Below, piece by piece: positions 41,826 through 50,999 of a stretch of 64,000 bases of DNA; positions within the stretch are counted from its first letter, which is position 1, and every line of letters starts with the position of its first letter. The position numbers were made by a program, and so were the translations under genes. This DNA comes from Carposina sasakii (Eukaryota > Arthropoda > Insecta > Lepidoptera > Carposinidae). The notes beneath the pieces were generated by a model. It saw only the letters and a list, made by a program, of their open reading frames with translations. It was not told the DNA's origin and searched no databases. The DNA is taken from positions 1,054,001 through 1,118,000 of the forward strand of contig CP053161.1 of NCBI GenBank assembly GCA_014607495.2, given 5' to 3'.

Positions 41826-42587
41826 TTATCTACGTTTAAAATGTAGTTTAACACAGGTTGTTCCGAATTGGAATGGAATGTTTTCACCAGTGCTCGTTCT
41901 TATATCGATTTCTATTGTGTCAAACTCTCTCCGCATAACTGGCACATAGTGTGGTGGAGAAAAAACATGCATCTTATTCGATCCATAAATATATTTGGCA
42001 GGATCTAGTGATATATTTCTCAGTAATGGACACATGACATCACCTACTATTTGTGGTTCTATTATGTCACAGTAGACATATAACTGTGATGTTAATCCCA
42101 AATACAAATTAGCAGGGAATTTTCCTGTTCTTTTTGAAGCAATGTTAGTATATGGATCAAATCCAAGTTGAAGACTTAATATGGGTGAGAATTCTAATGA
42201 AACTAATTGGTTATTATCTTGAGTTAGAGTAACATATTTGGATAGTTTATCATACCGCAATTTGAACGTTTCTTTTGCATTTAATACAGTCAATACATCA
42301 TTAATATTTTCATAACTGGAGGCGGGTATGTGACTTTTGTAAGTTACCAGAGACGGTGATAACTCATTTGGAACTGTCATTCTTTTTTTAATATACATTA
42401 TATTTTGATTTTCTTGAACAGTAAACATAGTACAAGGATATTGAAATTCTACTAGTCCAACTGACCATTCTCCTTCTAATTTAATGGGTTTAGGCAGTTT
42501 AGTTGAAAAATTTGCAGTTTTATTATGCGGAAAGTATTTCATTGAACTGTTGCTAGGTAAAGTTAAATAAAAACTATCATTAGTCAT
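41826..42587 (-). CDS. Polinton minor capsid (penton-like) protein
   Basis: 253 codons, opening with FYLTLPSNSSMKYFPHN, then FSTKLPKPIKLEGEWSVGLV, the conserved N-terminus of the Polinton minor capsid/penton-type protein. Ends with IDIRTSTGENIPFQFG and CVKLHFKRR. By family it is a single jelly-roll protein thought to occupy capsid vertices. It overlaps the integrase stop by 8 bases. Confidence 0.8.
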   Translation of the reverse strand: MTNDSFYLTLPSNSSMKYFPHNKTANFSTKLPKPIKLEGEWSVGLVEFQYPCTMFTVQENQNIMYIKKRMTVPNELSPSLVTYKSHIPASSYENINDVLTVLNAKETFKLRYDKLSKYVTLTQDNNQLVSLEFSPILSLQLGFDPYTNIASKRTGKFPANLYLGLTSQLYVYCDIIEPQIVGDVMCPLLRNISLDPAKYIYGSNKMHVFSPPHYVPVMRREFDTIEIDIRTSTGENIPFQFGTTCVKLHFKRR

Positions 42588-43683
42588 GTTTATTTTTTAA
42601 GCTAGAAGCTAAAATCCAACTATTAAACTTATTTGGATAACCTTTCCACTTCACATACAATTCAGTTCTGCGGCCAGAGTAACGAGTACGTAGTATTTTA
42701 TCAATTTTAAATTCCGTAGTGGGGTCATAATTAACTTTTTGTAATTCTTTTTCATAGAAAGTTCCAGTTATATTTTCATGCTGTAAATCTTTTAATGTGT
42801 AAACTACCCAAGGAGATCTGTATACAACTGAAGTTATGATAAATATTTCATCACTCCAATTGGTTTCATAACCTTTTTGAAAAATTTGTTTATGTTTAGT
42901 TATTCTTACATAATCACCAACCTTAAATTTAGGTTCATTCGTAATTTTGGATGACTCACTTTGCTTTTTTCCATATAAATTTTGCCAAACTGTCATAATA
43001 TTATTAGAATTAACATCACATGGTCTCATTTTGATACTTCTATGAAAACTATGATTATACGAATGAAGCAAATCCTGCAAAATATCAATATATCGATAGG
43101 TATTGTTATGAGTAAAGTAGCGCCACATTTTCATTTTGAGCGTCCTTTGAAATCTCTCTACTATACTTGCTTTAATGTCAGGGTTATTGGTTGTGTAGTA
43201 ATTAATGTTATAGCTCTTTAAGAAACTGTTTACATCTTTAGATATAAATTCAGTACCCTTATCTGATTGTAAATGTCTAGGAGTTGCTTTGGCTTCAAGA
43301 AAAATATCAGTGAAACATTTTTTTATAGTAGTGGAATTTTTTTGAGGGATAGCTCGAGCAAATGCATATTTACTAAAAACATCAATTACACATAAAATAT
43401 ATTTATTACCATCATTATATTCGCTATATGTTCTTAAATCGCTTAGATCAGCTTGCCAGAGTTCATTAAGATTAGACAATATGTACTTGTTTCTAGGAAA
43501 ACGACGTTGGACAGGTTTATGTAAAGTGTACGTTTCTTGAGACTCCAACCATTTTTTTGTTTCCTTTCTAGTGAGTTTAGTTTTCATAGCTTCTGCTAGT
43601 TTATTCAAACTACTATAACCAGCAGGATTGGATACATCGTAGTAAATGTTATGAATTTCTAATAAGGGGTCCATTTCTTCCAA
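42580..43683 (-). CDS. INT: Polinton retroviral-like DDE integrase with C-terminal chromodomain
   Basis: 367 codons. The catalytic triad is D79 (LWQADLSDL), D141 (LQSDKGTEF) and E176 (SIVERFQR) with 34 residues between the last two, the retroviral-type spacing. After the core there is an SH3-like segment (KFKVGDYVRITKHK) and a chromodomain (EFKIDKILRTR, ELYVKWKGYPNKFNSWI), normal for Polinton integrases. It would insert the linear element into the genome. It overlaps the preceding gene by 25 bases. All catalytic residues are present. Confidence 0.93.
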   Translation of the reverse strand: MEEMDPLLEIHNIYYDVSNPAGYSSLNKLAEAMKTKLTRKETKKWLESQETYTLHKPVQRRFPRNKYILSNLNELWQADLSDLRTYSEYNDGNKYILCVIDVFSKYAFARAIPQKNSTTIKKCFTDIFLEAKATPRHLQSDKGTEFISKDVNSFLKSYNINYYTTNNPDIKASIVERFQRTLKMKMWRYFTHNNTYRYIDILQDLLHSYNHSFHRSIKMRPCDVNSNNIMTVWQNLYGKKQSESSKITNEPKFKVGDYVRITKHKQIFQKGYETNWSDEIFIITSVVYRSPWVVYTLKDLQHENITGTFYEKELQKVNYDPTTEFKIDKILRTRYSGRRTELYVKWKGYPNKFNSWILASSLKNKHD

Positions 43684-44459
43684 TCGATTTTCCTTTTTAC
43701 TTTTTGTTTACCGATCGTATCACTATCGCTTGAATGCGAATTGGTATTTTTTGGTGTAAAGTTTAACTCTTCATTCGTTGGAGTTGCAGTTTTGAAGCTG
43801 TTTTCATAATCTGGAGTTTTAGACATTACATTTATAAATGTCGCTCTTCTTGGATTACCTATGTAACTCAGGGGTACTCCTAACTCTTTTAATGCTTTAG
43901 CGAACTCGGTCCAACCACGGGGTGAACTATGTTTAAGTGGTCTCATGACATCGTTAAACAAGTCGACAATATTACTTTTATGAACTTCTTTATTATTAAT
44001 AAAAACTGTACCTTGATGATCCCAGCGTAGTTTTTTTTTATTTTTCAAAAGTATGTCTAATAAAAGTTCACCCTTCTGTCTATATGATTTTGGTATAAAT
44101 TGAAGCAATTGTGATTTAACATAATATTCACCTACACCCGTACTGTCTTCCTTGGTTAAAGTCTGTTTGACATCTGAGGTTGGTTCTAACTTTACATGTT
44201 CTTTTCTTTCGTTTTCGGGTTCATCGTAGGACACTATAGGTATCTCTAATGGTTTTCGATCTTTTCCGATAAAATACAAATATCTTTGTAGAGATTGTAA
44301 ATAAAGTGACCACTTTTCTCTATCTTCCAATTTTGTATTTAAAATTTTTTGCATCTCTTCGTCAAGGTGTGATAAATTAGCATTGCTATTATTGTTACCA
44401 TTTTTTAGTTTCTCTATTACTTCTGGTTCTATTAATATCATTTTCTTTGTATTTTCCAT
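43659..44459 (-). CDS. Polinton conserved protein of unknown function
   Basis: 266 codons. The N-terminal half is charged and probably flexible. The C-terminal half has a recognisable Polinton domain: QLLQFIPKSYRQKGELLLDI, then LRWDHQGTVFINN, SNIVDLFNDVMR, and PRGWTEFAKALKELGVP with YIGNPRR. The same domain order is seen in other Polintons between ATPase and integrase; no enzymatic motif is visible. It is not a polymerase. Confidence 0.7.
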   Translation of the reverse strand: MENTKKMILIEPEVIEKLKNGNNNSNANLSHLDEEMQKILNTKLEDREKWSLYLQSLQRYLYFIGKDRKPLEIPIVSYDEPENERKEHVKLEPTSDVKQTLTKEDSTGVGEYYVKSQLLQFIPKSYRQKGELLLDILLKNKKKLRWDHQGTVFINNKEVHKSNIVDLFNDVMRPLKHSSPRGWTEFAKALKELGVPLSYIGNPRRATFINVMSKTPDYENSFKTATPTNEELNFTPKNTNSHSSDSDTIGKQKVKRKIDWKKWTPY

Positions 44460-44468
44460 TATTTAAAA

Positions 44469-44795
44469 TTACTTCACAACCGAACCTAGTAGAGCACTTA
44501 AAACTGAACTGAGAATAATTGGCAAAAATGCTCCACCTTTTTGAATAATAATGTGTTTTCTGTATTTGTTTTTTCCCTTTGATATTAGTTTCCTTAGAAT
44601 ATTTTTATATTTGCCAAGTTTCTGCTTTTTATTTTCTGGTAATGGAATTTTTCCTAATAAAACGTTATAAATACACTCACAGATGCAATTTATCTCCTTA
44701 TCGTTGCAAGCTATTAATAATGCATTCCTAAATTTTGGTTTAAGTACGTGCAATGCTCTTAAAAATTCTACATGTGTCTTTACTTTGCATGTCAT
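44469..44795 (-). CDS. Polinton small basic conserved protein
   Basis: 108 codons: LKPKFRNALLIACNDKEINC, then CECIYNVLLGKIPL, a lysine-rich stretch (NKKQKLGKYKNILRKLISKG) and a hydrophobic end (GGAFLPIILSSVLSALLGSV). This pattern recurs widely in Polintons of animals. The function is unknown; the basic-then-hydrophobic layout suggests DNA or membrane contact within the particle (inference). It overlaps the ATPase by 56 bases. Confidence 0.7.
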   Translation of the reverse strand: MTCKVKTHVEFLRALHVLKPKFRNALLIACNDKEINCICECIYNVLLGKIPLPENKKQKLGKYKNILRKLISKGKNKYRKHIIIQKGGAFLPIILSSVLSALLGSVVK

Positions 44796-45450
44796 TGTCC
44801 TCTAATAACCGTTTTTGATTGTATGATGTTGTATTTATACCTTTTTTAGGGATGTAACATATCGTATATGCATCTGGAAAAATAAGAGTTTTAAAACGAT
44901 GCACATCATCTGTATTTTGTTTTAAATCAATCATTAAATACCCATGAGGTTTATTTGTGGCATCCCTATATGCCTCTTCAACGAACTTTGGATTTTCAGG
45001 TACAAGTTGACGAGCAAGATAACGTATTTGTGTTTTATCGCGTGGATTTTTAAAGTAAACAATGTAGCTGGAATTCAATGATATGTCACGTTGCCCCTTT
45101 CTTTGGTGAAAAATATTTTGGGTAATGTAAAATACACTAAGATTACGGTGATGGCTTCCTTTTGTAAAAATATCTACTATGCGCCCATCGGACTCTCTCA
45201 TGAGATCGTCAATAATAATAAGTTGTGGATATTTCCCGTCAAACATATTCAAGTTAGGTATTCCTTGATGGTAAGTTACATTATTCAAATTGTATAGTGG
45301 TTGCATTTCATCATAACACCATATAACGTCACTAAATTCTTGATTGCAAATTTCTTTCATATTCTTAATAAAATCACAAACAAAGTTGGACTTTCCACAA
45401 CCACTGGGACCACCAACTATAGTTGTAAATGGGTGTTCAAAATGAATCAT
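44740..45450 (-). CDS. ATP: Polinton genome-packaging ATPase (FtsK/HerA, A32-like)
   Basis: 236 codons. Walker A is GGPSGCGKS (13-21), Walker B is PQLIIIDDLM (D81, D82), then a polar sensor-like segment VFYITQNIFHQRKGQRDISL with SSYIVYFKNPRD. These are the marks of viral A32/IVa2-type packaging ATPases. It is the first gene of the minus-strand cluster; its start lies about 100 bases from the inner edge of the right TIR, so its promoter would be in that small unique gap. Confidence 0.9.
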   Translation of the reverse strand: MIHFEHPFTTIVGGPSGCGKSNFVCDFIKNMKEICNQEFSDVIWCYDEMQPLYNLNNVTYHQGIPNLNMFDGKYPQLIIIDDLMRESDGRIVDIFTKGSHHRNLSVFYITQNIFHQRKGQRDISLNSSYIVYFKNPRDKTQIRYLARQLVPENPKFVEEAYRDATNKPHGYLMIDLKQNTDDVHRFKTLIFPDAYTICYIPKKGINTTSYNQKRLLEDNDMQSKDTCRIFKSIART

Positions 45451-45551
45451 ACTTTTAGTTTACAAAGAACGTCTTTACTGTGTAACCATTTATAATGATA
45501 TGTTCAATAATTAGCCATACATATAATTATATTTAACTTATTACAAATAAT

Positions 45552-45830
45552 CTTTTCTCAGGAACCGGTATTCATTTCTTAAATAATGGGAACGGTATAT
45601 CTAGAGATCGATATCCCAAAGGTTATTGTTTACTAGCTTTTGACTTGACACCAGACTTATCAGCTAATTCAACAGCACATTGGAATCTTATTAGACATGG
45701 TTGTGTAAGGTTAGAAGTGAGATTCGAAACTCCATTGACACAAACAATTAACTGTATTGTGTATGCTGAATTTGATAATGTAATAGAAATAGATAAAAAT
45801 AGAAATGTTAATGTAGATTACAGTAGCTAA
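45552..45830 (+). pseudogene. Major capsid protein 3' fragment in right TIR
   Basis: The last 93 codons of the capsid gene, identical by eye to the corresponding part of 40044-40322, in opposite orientation. It has no start of its own and the match ends abruptly at 45551, the inner edge of the right TIR. Confidence 0.92.
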
Positions 45831-45914
45831 ATTACTTTATAAAACTGAATGTATGTTTTACTATTCTTATAATACCTGTAAATATAAGAAAATACACATG
45901 TCTACGGCGAAATC

Positions 45915-46352
45915 ATGAATACTTTAGAAATAAAAAAATGTTTGAAAAAAATAAATCATTCTCTAGAACAAAACGTGTTTGCTGCTAATCGCATTCCAAT
46001 GCATATTGCCGCGCCAATTTACCTAATTACTAATTTAGATCCAGATACAAAAATTGGATCTCATTGGGTAGCAATATATGTTAATAAGAGTGGTATTGGT
46101 GAATACTTTGATTCTTTTGGTCGCAAGCCGACTGGATATCATTTATCATTTTTAAAAAGAAATGCTAATATGTGGATATACAATAATAAAATTATTCAAA
46201 ATATCTTTTCATCACTGTGTGGTGAATATTGTATAATGTATTTATATTTTAAGTATAGAGGTATGAGCTTAAGAAATTTTGTTGGAATGTTTACTAATGA
46301 CACTATCAATAATGACTTTTTGTTATATCAAATGTTTACATCGTTTTTATAA
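45915..46352 (+). CDS. PRO: Polinton adenain-like cysteine protease, right copy
   Basis: 145 codons, the same as the left copy through residue 138 and then QMFTSFL and stop. H50, D66 and the CGEYC cysteines are all present. It points outward from the unique part, opposite to the rest of the cluster. It probably shows the original C-terminus. Confidence 0.88.
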   Translation: MNTLEIKKCLKKINHSLEQNVFAANRIPMHIAAPIYLITNLDPDTKIGSHWVAIYVNKSGIGEYFDSFGRKPTGYHLSFLKRNANMWIYNNKIIQNIFSSLCGEYCIMYLYFKYRGMSLRNFVGMFTNDTINNDFLLYQMFTSFL

Positions 46353-46930
46353 CTTTTTTGTAATATGTAACTAGATTAAGGTACCTATTATAATAAATAA
46401 AAATATGTCTTATTTTGTAAAAAAATGTTTTATTTTTAATATCAATTTCCTAAATACCTACTACACATGATAAAAGTAATAAGATAGACAAAACAAAATA
46501 TAGATAAGCAATCATTAATGATGTCACAAAGGTATGCTGTCGTGTGGTCATTAGTAAGTAAACGTCAGGGGGATCACGCGCTGACCATGTGATATAGTAT
46601 ATAGTCGGCCATCTTAGATGCCTAATGTAGGGGCGTTGTATTCTTTAATGAGATTTGTCATTAGTACTTCATGCTCTGCTATTGGTCCATTTATCTTGAT
46701 CATTAGTTATGGGGCGTGTCTTTTAGTTAATGAGATATGTCATTACCTAATGGAGGCGTGTCTTAGTTAATGAGGGGCGTTACCCTCACATACCTCATTA
46801 GTTAATGATATCTCATATGTGAATGAGCCATATGTGACGACCTTTTTGCAAAGTTAGCAAATTTCAAGTTTATGACGTAGGAGACCATGACGTCAGTGGT
46901 CCAGCTCCCGCTATTCCTTACTACTTACCT

Positions 46931-47029
46931 AGAACCTTGCTACAGCGCGCGGTTGGGATAACGCAAATCCTTGTATGATAATAGCGATTATAAATGCTTC
47001 ATTCTGGGATGAGAGGCGCAAGTTACAAG
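46931..47029. repeat. Diverged inverted repeat flanking the Polinton, right side
   Basis: AGAACCTTGCTACAGCGCGC, GGGATAACGCAAATCC, AGCGATTATAAATG and CGCAAGTTACAAG form the inverted, diverged counterpart of 38838-38946. Confidence 0.75.
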
Positions 47030-48537
47030 AAATGTATTTAAATAGCGTTTTCACAACCTCACATTTATAATTTACATACATACATATAGTAACGCCCATT
47101 ATCCCCCAAAGAGGTTCACACACCCACTTTCACCAGTTAGCCTATTAAGTCCCATGTGGTAAAGGGTGAGCTCACCGCCAAATCTTTGCAAATTCGGCTT
47201 TTGTATCCATCCAATGTTAAATAAATTTTCAGTAACACTTTTTACGAGTATCTTGTTCGTTTTAATGGGACCAAATCTTCGATGTAGGTTACCAACATAA
47301 AAAACTAATACTTTATATTATTAAACATTTTTATTAAGATTCATTAATTCATTTATTTATAGTAATATTCGGGGCAAAAACTACCTATGGCAGTACCTTT
47401 GTGGCGTGCCCTGAGGGAGGCTTACGTCCAGCAATGAACTGCAATAGCCTGAAGACGACTAACATTCGTGGCAAGTAAGCATTGTATGCTAGGTACTCAG
47501 ATCTGGTTTCTCATCTCGACGGCATAATCATGTACCTAATAAGTTGTCAAATTCAGTATTTAGCCGATGCTTTTGCAAAACCACTTCCCCGCTTCTGTCT
47601 CATCACTCGAACCGACACCGTCATTTTGTATGCCAAGTTCTTGCGGCAATGTGTATGGCTACTAGGTAGCAGTCCTATGGGGCACGTTATACATACAATG
47701 TATGCCTAGATATAGCCCAAGTTTAGCCTAAACTCGGTGGTATTAATGAGAACTGGGAACTGGAGCCCTGAGATATTGTTACTGGCCGATGCAATTACTA
47801 AAGTCGGAATTTGAAAGGATTAATTTTCATGCAAACTTCGTTGTTAGTTTAACGATATGGGTAAGCATCTTATTTGTACCCAAGTTGGTGGAAGTTTCAA
47901 AGATCTATGTGAACAAATTTGCTTGTGTTGTGTGTTCATTGGATATGGATTGCTGGTTTCCCCTGAACTTGTCGGTGTCGCATGACTCTCCCAAATATGA
48001 TTCCTATGTATTAGGAAATAATATAGAAAATTAATAATATTAGATGTATTTATTACACATTAAATAAACCATAATTTATTCTTTGCCCGCTTTGGACGTT
48101 GGTAGTAAGTAGCAAGGGGCATAGGAACGGAATTTACAATTTTTAAACTAAATTAAATCAAACGTCAGATGGCCTATCAGAGGTATAAGGTTGATGCTAT
48201 CTTTTTCTATAACTTGATCATGATAGAGACTTTATTCTGCTGATAGGCTATCTGATGTTTGGAAAAATCCTAAATTAGATATTTTTCCCTCAATAATAAG
48301 AACTGTACCGAAAAGTACAATTACCATTTTGAAAGTTACGTTAACGAGAAGCATACTCTTAGTCAAAGGCCAGTAAATGTAATATAATTCTCGAAACCAT
48401 CCGTTGACTGTAACCACATAACACGTCCGGTCGTTGGATAAATTCCGACTCAGTGGGATTATACCGTGAACGAAGAACAGAGAATATGCTAAAGTAGTTA
48501 AACGTCGACTCGCGACCACCAATGAAGCATTATCAAT
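47030..48537. other. Repeat-rich sequence right of the Polinton, no gene seen
   Basis: 47370-47462 is a LINE-tail fragment (TGGCAGTACCTTTGTGGCGT, TACGTCCAGCAATGAACTGC). 47690-48030 includes a frame without family motifs. The remainder is unique AT-rich sequence. Confidence 0.4.
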
Positions 48538-48950
48538 GCAGGGTGTGGGTGACAGCTAGGCAAATACTGAAATGCTGAACAAGTACCAATGTGTTGAGTT
48601 ATAGGACAGTGTTATTACTCGCAGGAAATGTATTTTTGATTTGATTATCGGTATTATTTGCTCTCTGCACCAAATTGTATCGGGCGATCCTGTGACAAAT
48701 TAAATAGGCTTTTTGGTTATTGTGTGACACAGTGCTATTTTTGGGGTCATTTGTGACTCTCCATAGGGTTGATCAGTTATTTGAACTTTTTTGAAGGCAA
48801 CTTTTTTTGAAAATCATCTTTTGGTTAAAATTGTATTTGGAATTTTCCTGCGCAAATTTTCAGTGTTTTCCGCCTCAGAATCATGGTCTGAAGATATTGC
48901 TACTATTATCAATATTTGCCTGGCTGTCACACACAAACACTCTGTATATT
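48538..48950. repeat. Dispersed repeat GCAGGGTGTGGGTGACAGC family, copy 2
   Basis: 48538-48770 is collinear with 23441-23670. The far side, 48890-48945, carries the inverted word TTTGCCTGGCTGTCAC against GTGACAGCTAGGCAAATA at the start, so this copy may be a complete inverted-repeat element. A further end-fragment (GTGACAGCCAGGTAAATATT, CAGACCATGATG) lies at 55996-56042. Confidence 0.6.
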
Positions 48951-49019
48951 ATGCCTGGGAAACCAACTTCCTCTCTTAATTATCAGATCGACTTTAGAGC
49001 TTATAAAAAAAAATTAGAA

Positions 49020-50580
49020 ACGCACTAGTCGCCACTACGATTTACGAAAGTTTCCTTCGATTTCTCCGGAATGACATCATCAGATCCTTGTTTTCTCATC
49101 ATGGTATCTTCTTTCAATTCCATCTTCGGGATATCTTCTTTCCAGCAAAAAATGAATACTGAAAATCGATTCAAAAACTTCTTTGTCAGTGCCATGCAAA
49201 GTGTTTGATTAGGCCACCTCCTCTTTATTCTGCCTTTATAGATTACCGGCCCAAACACCGCATGGATGGATAGCCGGACATATTGCTTTAGATTAGTTAC
49301 GTACTCGTATGTCCTAAAATTTCCTAAAATTCAAATCAAATACTTAATTTGTTTTTTTTCTGTCACTTTGTGTTTTCAGCTGTGGGTGCTTTAGTGCACG
49401 CATCGTGCCATATACATTACGACTCAGCAGTATATATATTTTCCGGGATAATTCTGACGCAAAAACAACGGGGTGTTATAAGTTTGACGTCTCTCTCTCT
49501 CTCTCTGTTAGTCGTTGTGTGTGTTTGTCTGTGGCATCGTAGCTCCCAAACGGATGATCCGATTTTAATGCGGTTTTTTTTGTTTGAAAGGTATATCAGT
49601 CGAGAGTGTTCTTAGCTATGTTTGTTGTTACTACTTATTCAGCTAATCTGCGATCTTAAAACTAAATATACCTAGATACCTAGGTAGTCCATCTTTATTT
49701 CTGTTGGCACCCAAATCGTTAAGTAGTTACGAAGATAATTATGCGAGTTTTACATAATTTCCTAATGAGGTACTTATAGAAATTCATCAACGATTCTCAA
49801 ATGTTTCTCGTGATGACAATTTGTTTTTGTTTTATTAGAGACAGCAAATTTCTAAATTCCACGCCTAAGAATGATCCATCCTCTTATTAATAAGAAAATA
49901 GTGGGATATTATCTTAGGAGGCCAATTGACTCAACTTAGAAGTCATTTAGAACAACATCTGTTGCACGAACCTCAGACGGGTAGATCTAGTGAATCATCG
50001 GACAAATTGGGCAGATTACGCGGACGGGCGGATAGGGTATACAGAACACATTGCTTAAATCTACCAGGCCCTACCTATACACGTCCATGTGGTTGAATGA
50101 CCGATATTCCACATTATCCCCTGATCACTTCGCGCTCCATTTATGCGTTTGGTTTGTGCCGAGTAAAACTGTTATATTTCATATTTGTAGGTAAGAGATA
50201 TTATAGATATGCCTATTGTCATTTTTTTATTCCATTTCAGTGATCTTGTTCTTATTACATAAACATTTTATACAAAGAAATTAATAGTTTTACTTGTACA
50301 AAGGCGTGCTTATCCCGAGATTTCTCCTAGCTAACCACTTGGAATAGCGAAAGTTGGTTGTAGATGGTCGATTGTACCTATGCGTACACAAGACATAATG
50401 CATAAACGTACAAATAAGTAACTAATCATAAATTTGATTGAACAAACTAGTAGATGCCCGCAACTCGTTTCACGTAGACTGCAGTAGTTTCGTAGCCAAT
50501 TCGCTGCAAAACAAACAAACAAATAATACATTAAATGTGAAGTGATGCCCATAAGAGTATATTTCCAAAACAGCAGCGAT
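49020..50580. other. Intergenic sequence with repeat tails
   Basis: 49492-49508 is a (TC)n microsatellite. 49545-49620 (CCAAACGGATGATCCGATTT, CGAGAGTGTTCTTAGCTATG) is an RTE-like 3' tail related to 60300-60390. No coding gene was recognised. Confidence 0.4.
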
Positions 50581-50596
50581 CAGTTACAGCTATATA

Positions 50597-50792
50597 CTAG
50601 TGGACGCCCTCGACTCTGCCCGCGTGGACTACAGAATAAACAAAATGCTGAAATTATCCGGGTTAAAAATATTTGAACTTTTGCCAATGTCCTTTCTCAG
50701 GCTATCTATGTATGTTTAATTAAAATCGGTTCAGTAGTTTCGGTGTAAAAGCGAGACACACAGACAGAGTTACTTTTATAATATTAGTAAGA
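50597..50792 (+). repeat. Family A head joined to RTE-like tail
   Basis: CTAGTGGACGCCCTCGACTC and GAAATTATCCGGGTTAAAAA, then TAAAATCGGTTCAGTAGTTT and AGTTACTTTTATAATATTAG. It shows the same family A head with a different tail from that at 14024. Confidence 0.65.
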
Positions 50793-50999
50793 ATAAGAAC
50801 GACGAACGGTAAGAACCCCTAGGGTCCGGCCCGGCTTTGCACGGGTGTAATGCCCTTTGACGTGAACAAAGTCGTAAGCGGCCGCTATAGAAAAGTTGTT
50901 TTTAGACTTCTTTAAGTTTTCTCTCCGTAAGAACCATCTTCGTACTTCAAAAAAATATTCTGAAAAAAGAATTAGCGAAATCGGTTCCGCTGTTATCGA

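Larger units (their letters stand above)
38947..46930 (-). mobile_element. Maverick/Polinton without DNA polymerase, 8.0 kb, ~1.38-kb TIRs
   Basis: Self-synthesising-type DNA transposon with virus-like genes. Minus strand, in order: ATPase, small conserved protein, unknown conserved protein, integrase, penton-like protein, membrane/pVI-like protein, major capsid and protease. Genes overlap or abut by a few bases and all are open. Polintons usually measure 15-20 kb and encode a protein-primed family B polymerase; here there is none, and no reading frame large enough for one. The TIRs run 38947-40323 and 45551-46930. Each carries a complete protease gene and the 3' part of the capsid gene, so the right end is an inverted copy of the left end joined directly upstream of the ATPase. 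I find no 6-bp target duplication. Confidence 0.92.
45551..46930 (-). repeat. Polinton right terminal inverted repeat
   Basis: Inverted copy of 38947-40323. The inner edge is at TCTTTTCTCAGGAACCGG. It retains the ~50 bases after the protease frame that are missing on the left, and lacks the left copy's 43-bp duplication. Confidence 0.9.

Noticed and set aside
42982..43221. 79-codon plus-strand frame in the Polinton
   Set aside because: Antisense shadow of the integrase gene.
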